This document shows, in pieces, positions 6,941-10,640 of a stretch of 10,640 nucleotides of DNA. A program made the position numbers and the translations under genes. The notes under the pieces are model-generated. The model did not search any database. It was not told the origin of the DNA and saw nothing but the letters and a program-made list of their open reading frames with translations. The stretch spans positions 1-10,640 of the forward strand of contig CAJUTD010000096.1 in NCBI GenBank assembly GCA_910589635.1, in the 5' to 3' direction. The stretch is from an uncultured Lachnospiraceae bacterium (lineage in GTDB: Bacteria > Bacillota > Clostridia > Lachnospirales > Lachnospiraceae). The stretch's first letter is position 1, and each line of letters opens with the position of its first letter.

Positions 6941-7109
6941 AATTTTTGAACCTCCGTTGTTGTTTTACCATATTCTTGGCCTCTTTGCTATTCTCTTTAT
7001 TATATGCCGCAATATTATACTTATCCTTGCCAAGCCCGGCGTGCACAAAAATCCCAACAGCAATGGCGGTTAAAAACAGGAAAATACCATAATAGAATTC
7101 TTCTTTCAT
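6840..7109 (-). CDS. Possible small membrane protein overlapping the metallopeptidase gene
   Basis: This open frame would encode 89 residues with one strongly hydrophobic segment at about 6-25 (YYGIFLFLTAIAVGIFVHAG). A charged stretch, KDKYNIAAYNKENSKEAKN, follows and loosely recalls the AGYN...SKEEK motif of DUF3784 small membrane proteins. Against it: the preceding GGGCGGG is a poor ribosome site, and the last third (about 33 codons) overlaps the metallopeptidase start in a different frame, so that part is probably not conserved protein. It may be a real small protein, a decayed remnant, or chance. The N-terminal two-thirds lies in otherwise non-coding DNA, which is why it is listed. Confidence 0.35.
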   Translation of the reverse strand: MKEEFYYGIFLFLTAIAVGIFVHAGLGKDKYNIAAYNKENSKEAKNMVKQQRRFKNYAPQNTGTSGFMRKWDNYICSHTEISQECKFED

Positions 7110-7274
7110 GCCCGCCCATAAGGGATAATGCTGTTCTGAACAGTTATTACTCTACAATATCACCCATGTATAGTCTGCATATTACGTGTTGCTTTTAGAG
7201 ATTTTCATGTAAACTTGCGGTTGCATTGCCCGATTTTCCGCTCTTGAACCGTATCATTACCATAACACAAGGAT
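7110..7274. other. Intergenic region between aspS and the metallopeptidase unit
   Basis: This 165-nt gap follows the aspS stop. It has no strong terminator: only short GCGG/CCGC and CGGTT/AACCG pairings are seen just after aspS, without a T run. CTGTTCTGAACAG at 7131-7143 is a perfect odd palindrome (6-bp arms, one central base) that could be a small operator. No convincing -35/-10 pair was found. Confidence 0.4.
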
Positions 7275-9080
7275 TTAAACGTCCTTTTCCTCTTGCTCCG
7301 CGGCCTGAACAGACAATGCCAGCTCTTCAAGCTGTTTGTCATCCACCACATTCGGCGCGTCTGTCATCAGGCAGGATGCATCCTTAACCTTGGGGAAAGC
7401 GATGACGTCGCGGATGGAATCGCATTTCATCATCAGCATTACCATGCGGTCCAGGCCATAAGCAAGCCCTGCGTGGGGCGGAACGCCATAAGCAAACGCA
7501 TCCAGCAGGAATCCAAACTGCTCATGGGCGCGCTCCTTCGTGAAGCCAAGCACCTCAAGCATTTTCTCCTGGATGTCATTCTGGTGGATACGCACGGAAC
7601 CGCCGCCCAGTTCTGTTCCATTCAAGACAATGTCATATGCCTTGGCGCGCACTGCGCCAGGGTCGGAATCAATTTTATCCCAGTCCTCCTCCATCGGCAT
7701 CGTAAAAGGATGGTGCATCGCCATAAAGCGGTTCTCCTCTTCCGACCACTCTAACAGCGGAAACTCTGTAATCCACAAGAAATTGTATTGGTTCTTATCC
7801 AGCAATTCAAGCTGCTTGGCCAATTCTAAACGCAGCGCGCCCAACACATCCCAGACAACCTTATTCTTATCTGCTGCAAATAAAAGCAGATCTCCCGGCT
7901 CTCCCTGCATCTTTTCTACCAGGGCTTTTAACTCCTCTTCGGCCATAAATTTCGCAAAGGAGGACTTGTATGTGCCGTCCTCGTTGACGGCAAGATAGGC
8001 AAGTCCTTTCGCTCCATAACCTTTTGCAAATTCCACGAGCTTATCTATCTTCTTGCGTGGCATAGCCCCCTGCCCTTTGGCATTGATACCGCGCACGGAG
8101 CCACCCTGCTCCAAAGCTCCGGTAAACACGCCGAAACCACATTCTTTCACGACATCTGAAACGTTTACCAGTTCCATGCCGAAACGTGTGTCCGGCTTAT
8201 CGGAGCCAAAACGATCCATTGCCTCCTGCCAGCTCATACGCGGAATCGGCAACTGCACATCAATTCCGATCGCCTCTTTAAACACATATTGCAACAAACG
8301 TTCATTGACGTCAATAACGTCATCCACATCCACAAAAGACAGCTCCATGTCTGCCTGCGTAAATTCCGGCTGGCGGTCTGCACGCAAATCTTCATCGCGG
8401 AAGCAGCGGGCAATCTGGAAATATCGGTCATAACCCGCACACATCAAAAGCTGTTTAAATAACTGCGGCGACTGCGGCAGCGCATAAAAAGTTCCGGGAT
8501 GTACACGGCTGGGCACAAGATAATCCCTTGCCCCCTCCGGTGTGGATTTCGTAAGTATTGGAGTCTCAACCTCCAGGAATCCCTCTTTCTCCATAAAATT
8601 GCGTAAAAGCATAGCCACCTTACTTTTCATCATAAGATTCCGCTGAATGTCCGGCCTGCGCAAATCCAGATAACGGTAACGCAGCCGCAAATCCTCTTTC
8701 GTCTGTGAATTCTCCTCAATCGGAAACGGCGGCGTCTCAGATTCAGACAAGATTCTGATATCAGACGCAATCACCTCGATATCTCCCGTCTTTAAATTCT
8801 CATTGACCGCAGCAGTTCTCTTTTCCACAGTTCCTGTGACTGCCACTACGAACTCGCTGCGCAAGGTTCCAGCTTTTGCAAAACCCTCGCTCCCCACTTT
8901 GGGTTCATCAAACACAATCTGCAAAATGCCGGAACGATCCCGCAAATCTATAAATATCAAACTTCCTAAATTTCTTCTCTTCTGCACCCACCCCATAACT
9001 GTGACGGTTTCCCCGATATTCGCGCTGGAAACTTCCGTGCACCGATGGCTCCTGTGCATCCCTTTCATTGTCTCTGCCAT
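7275..9080 (-). CDS. aspS: Aspartate--tRNA ligase
   Basis: This 601-residue protein is a full-length bacterial-type class IIb aspartyl-tRNA synthetase, which charges tRNA-Asp in the cytosol. The N-terminal OB-fold anticodon domain is visible at GWVQKRRNLGSLIFIDLRD (30-48). Motif 2 is FRDEDLRADRQPEFTQ (227-242). The bacterial GAD insertion lies between about 290 and 430. GGGSVRIH (492-499) and motif 3 with GLAYGLDR (538-545) complete the active site. RNLGS in the OB fold resembles discriminating AspRS, where non-discriminating enzymes often have a His (as in RRDHGG); this is inference. An in-frame ATG six codons upstream (9098) is rejected because AGGAGGAA lies 5 nt before the ATG at 9080. It follows hisS by 46 nt without an intervening terminator, so it is read as the second gene of a hisS-aspS operon. 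Confidence 0.97.
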   Translation of the reverse strand: MAETMKGMHRSHRCTEVSSANIGETVTVMGWVQKRRNLGSLIFIDLRDRSGILQIVFDEPKVGSEGFAKAGTLRSEFVVAVTGTVEKRTAAVNENLKTGDIEVIASDIRILSESETPPFPIEENSQTKEDLRLRYRYLDLRRPDIQRNLMMKSKVAMLLRNFMEKEGFLEVETPILTKSTPEGARDYLVPSRVHPGTFYALPQSPQLFKQLLMCAGYDRYFQIARCFRDEDLRADRQPEFTQADMELSFVDVDDVIDVNERLLQYVFKEAIGIDVQLPIPRMSWQEAMDRFGSDKPDTRFGMELVNVSDVVKECGFGVFTGALEQGGSVRGINAKGQGAMPRKKIDKLVEFAKGYGAKGLAYLAVNEDGTYKSSFAKFMAEEELKALVEKMQGEPGDLLLFAADKNKVVWDVLGALRLELAKQLELLDKNQYNFLWITEFPLLEWSEEENRFMAMHHPFTMPMEEDWDKIDSDPGAVRAKAYDIVLNGTELGGGSVRIHQNDIQEKMLEVLGFTKERAHEQFGFLLDAFAYGVPPHAGLAYGLDRMVMLMMKCDSIRDVIAFPKVKDASCLMTDAPNVVDDKQLEELALSVQAAEQEEKDV

Positions 9081-9085
9081 GATAA

Positions 9086-9093
9086 TTCCTCCT
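9086..9093 (-). promoter_or_regulatory. aspS: Ribosome binding site deciding the aspS start
   Basis: The minus strand reads AGGAGGAA, 5 nt before the ATG at 9080. The in-frame ATG at 9098 sits upstream of this site. Confidence 0.85.
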
Positions 9094-9126
9094 ACCATTC
9101 TGCTCTTATTTTTGAGGAAACGTTTA

Positions 9127-10395
9127 TTAAAGCCGTGTCTCCTTAAAAAACTCCCGAAATTCCTGATACCCTTCCGCTGTAAGTTTTTCCTTCTGGAATT
9201 TCTTATTCTTATTCATCCTTGCCACCAGCACCTGCTTTCCCAATGCCCGCTCTTTCTGTGCCTGCTCTATCACTTGCGCCAGCTTTTCACCCGGGTAATT
9301 TTTCTCAATCAGATAAGCAATCTTTTCCGACTGTCCGGGAACCTCAAAGCCTTGCTCTAAAAGCAGCAAAATAATGCGTTCAAACCCGATAGAAAATCCG
9401 CATGCCGGCACTTGATTACCGGTAAATTTGCCAATCATTTCATCGTAACGCCCGCCTCCGCCGCAGCTTCCGCCAAATTCTGGCATGGCAATCTCAAAAA
9501 TTGTCCCTGTATAATAGGACATGCCGCGCACCAGCGTAGGATCAAATACCAGTGAGAAATCCGCAGCCTTGGTCGCATTGACGCTGGCCGCAATCTCTTT
9601 CAGGTTTGCTGCGACCTCCGCATCCAGATACGCTCCCAATTCTTCAGCAAGATAAGCTATGCCGTCCGCTACTTCCTCTTTGCCTTCCAGATTCTGAAAA
9701 AGTGAAAGGTATTTGTCTATAGACTCTTTCGCATAGCCGCTTTTGGCGAGCTCCTCCGCCACGCCGTCCATGCCGATCTTGTCCATTTTATCAAGAATAA
9801 TAAAAACCGTATCATACGACTCTTCCACAAAACCGCTGTACGCTGCCATCGCTTTTAAAATCCTCCGCTCATTGATGCGGATCTGGAAATTTTTGAAGCC
9901 TAACTTGCCGAGCGTAGTCGTCGTTGCAAGAATCAATTCAATTTCAGCAAGGTTGCTTGGCTCTCCTAATATATCAATGTCGCACTGCATGAACTGGCGG
10001 TATCTTCCCCTCTGCGGGCGGTCCGCACGCCAGACATTGCCCATCTGCAACGCCTTAAAGGGGGAGGGCAGATTGTTGGAATTGTTAGAGTAGAAGCGCG
10101 CCAACGGCACGGTCAAATCATAGCGCATACCGAAATCCACAACATCATTCTCCGTCTGCGCTGTTTCCAGCTTGAGTTTCTCCCCGCGCTTTAACACCTT
10201 GAAAATCAATTTCTCATTTTCTCCGCCCTGCTTATTGCTGAGATTGGCAATATTCTCCATGCATGGCGTCTCGATCGGGGTGAAGCCAAAACTGCGGTAA
10301 GTCTCCTTAATCACATTCATCACATAATCGCGAATCTGCATCTCTTCCGGTAAAATATCCTTCATGCCGTTTACCGGCTTTTTCGCCAGTGCCAT
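9127..10395 (-). CDS. hisS: Histidine--tRNA ligase
   Basis: This 422-residue protein is a class IIa histidyl-tRNA synthetase, charging tRNA-His in the cytosol. Motif 2 is RADRPQRGRYRQFMQCDIDI (123-142). Histidine-specific motifs are LVRGMSYYTG (288-297) and CGGGGRYD (311-318). Motif 3 is GFSIGFERI (333-341). The C-terminal anticodon domain starts near 355. Two places depart from the common bacterial form: QFMQCDIDILG replaces the usual QFHQ..vEvfG, and RGMSYYTG replaces RGLDYYT. These resemble eukaryote-like or alphaproteobacterial HisRS more than the E. coli type. The start is supported by GGAGG 7 nt upstream. It is the first gene of the hisS-aspS operon, with a near-consensus promoter about 90 nt upstream. 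No second HisRS or HisZ can be seen in the window; HisZ is unlikely given complete motifs. Confidence 0.95.
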   Translation of the reverse strand: MALAKKPVNGMKDILPEEMQIRDYVMNVIKETYRSFGFTPIETPCMENIANLSNKQGGENEKLIFKVLKRGEKLKLETAQTENDVVDFGMRYDLTVPLARFYSNNSNNLPSPFKALQMGNVWRADRPQRGRYRQFMQCDIDILGEPSNLAEIELILATTTTLGKLGFKNFQIRINERRILKAMAAYSGFVEESYDTVFIILDKMDKIGMDGVAEELAKSGYAKESIDKYLSLFQNLEGKEEVADGIAYLAEELGAYLDAEVAANLKEIAASVNATKAADFSLVFDPTLVRGMSYYTGTIFEIAMPEFGGSCGGGGRYDEMIGKFTGNQVPACGFSIGFERIILLLLEQGFEVPGQSEKIAYLIEKNYPGEKLAQVIEQAQKERALGKQVLVARMNKNKKFQKEKLTAEGYQEFREFFKETRL

Positions 10396-10481
10396 ACTGT
10401 GTCCTCCGTTTTCTAAATATTTCTATATCGCTTGTTCCCTGTCTGCTTGAGAACGCTGCAAAATGCTTTACCTAAGCATAG

Positions 10482-10510
10482 ATTATATTTTTGTATGTCA
10501 GAAAAGTCAA
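10482..10510 (-). promoter_or_regulatory. Strong promoter of hisS-aspS
   Basis: On the minus strand TTGACT (10505-10510) and a perfect TATAAT (10482-10487) are separated by 17 nt, nearly ideal for the housekeeping sigma factor. Transcription should start near 10475, giving a leader of about 80 nt before hisS. No T-box consensus is present in the leader, so the usual tRNA-sensing control of synthetase genes is not seen here. Confidence 0.85.
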
Positions 10511-10560
10511 GAAGAAAGTGGAAAAGCCCACGGAAATCAATTTTGTAGAGATATCAAATG

Positions 10561-10588
10561 CCAAAAAGACCTGTTGCTATGGCAACAG
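10561..10588 (-). terminator. Rho-independent terminator upstream of the hisS promoter
   Basis: CTGTTGC (10571-10577) and GCAACAG (10582-10588) form a perfect 7-bp stem with a 4-nt loop. On the minus strand it is followed by GTC and five T residues (10563-10567). It probably ends transcription of a leftward gene lying beyond the right edge, isolating the hisS-aspS unit. Confidence 0.65.
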
Positions 10589-10603
10589 AGTCAAATTGCA
10601 TAA

Positions 10604-10640
10604 GATTGCATCTGGAAAACACTGTTTTCCAAGTGCAATC
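10604..10640. repeat. Long imperfect hairpin at the window edge
   Basis: GATTGCA (10604-10610) pairs with TGCAATC (10634-10640), and GGAAAAC (10614-10620) pairs with GTTTTCC (10624-10630) around an ACT loop. The three bases between the stems also nearly pair (one T-A, one G-T wobble, one mismatch), giving a 17-step stem. It has no T run on either visible side. A second ATTGCA at 10595-10600 could compete for the right arm. It may be part of a tandem transcript end with the neighbouring terminator or a repeat element; it may continue past the window. Confidence 0.6.

Noticed and set aside
7293..7998. Open frames on the plus strand opposite aspS
   Set aside because: They are antisense shadows of aspS with no ribosome site and low-complexity Ser-rich or Cys/His-rich composition.
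10396..10640. T-box leader for hisS
   Set aside because: No AGGGTGG-type T-box sequence is seen, the terminator lies upstream of the best promoter, and the leader from that promoter is only about 80 nt.

Overview
The window reads as an ordinary chromosomal stretch of a Gram-positive, low-to-moderate GC anaerobe. The best guess is a member of the Lachnospiraceae or a related Clostridia group. This rests on strong AGGAGG-type ribosome sites before nearly every gene, the hisS-aspS pair, luxS with a nucleosidase gene, an iron-type alcohol dehydrogenase, and a long cytosolic BMP-domain protein of a kind I associate with gut Clostridia. The assignment comes from gene style, not from a marker gene. 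No phage, transposon, CRISPR array, tRNA or rRNA gene was seen.

Layout: one gene runs rightward and all others run leftward. At the left, an iron-containing alcohol dehydrogenase (129-1319, +) converges on mtnN, and a strong hairpin lies between them. Leftward, in order of transcription from the right edge, come hisS (9127-10395) and aspS (7275-9080); a doubtful small membrane ORF (6840-7109) overlapping a YgjP/M48-type zinc metallopeptidase (6215-6940); a 637-residue protein joining a ParB-like N-terminal segment to a BMP-type periplasmic-binding fold without a signal peptide (4155-6068); a calcineurin-type phosphoesterase (3445-4074); a HAD hydrolase (2727-3374); luxS (2140-2619); and mtnN (1379-2077). 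Five of these genes have in-frame ATGs upstream of the likely start, and ribosome sites decide the shorter forms.

Function: luxS and mtnN form a complete S-adenosylhomocysteine recycling pair that also makes the AI-2 precursor. hisS and aspS are a translation operon with a near-consensus promoter (10482-10510) and a leader of about 80 nt, too short for a T-box. The phosphoesterase and HAD genes are close together and probably share transcripts with their neighbours. The alcohol dehydrogenase fits fermentative NAD(P)H re-oxidation.

Most worth a second look: the BMP/ParB-like fusion, which looks like a cytoplasmic ligand sensor and not a transporter lipoprotein; a HisRS whose motif 2 region departs from the usual bacterial form; a phosphoesterase with Glu in place of the first metal-site His; and two hairpins at the right edge, the outer one 37 nt long. 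No clearly new multi-gene system was found.
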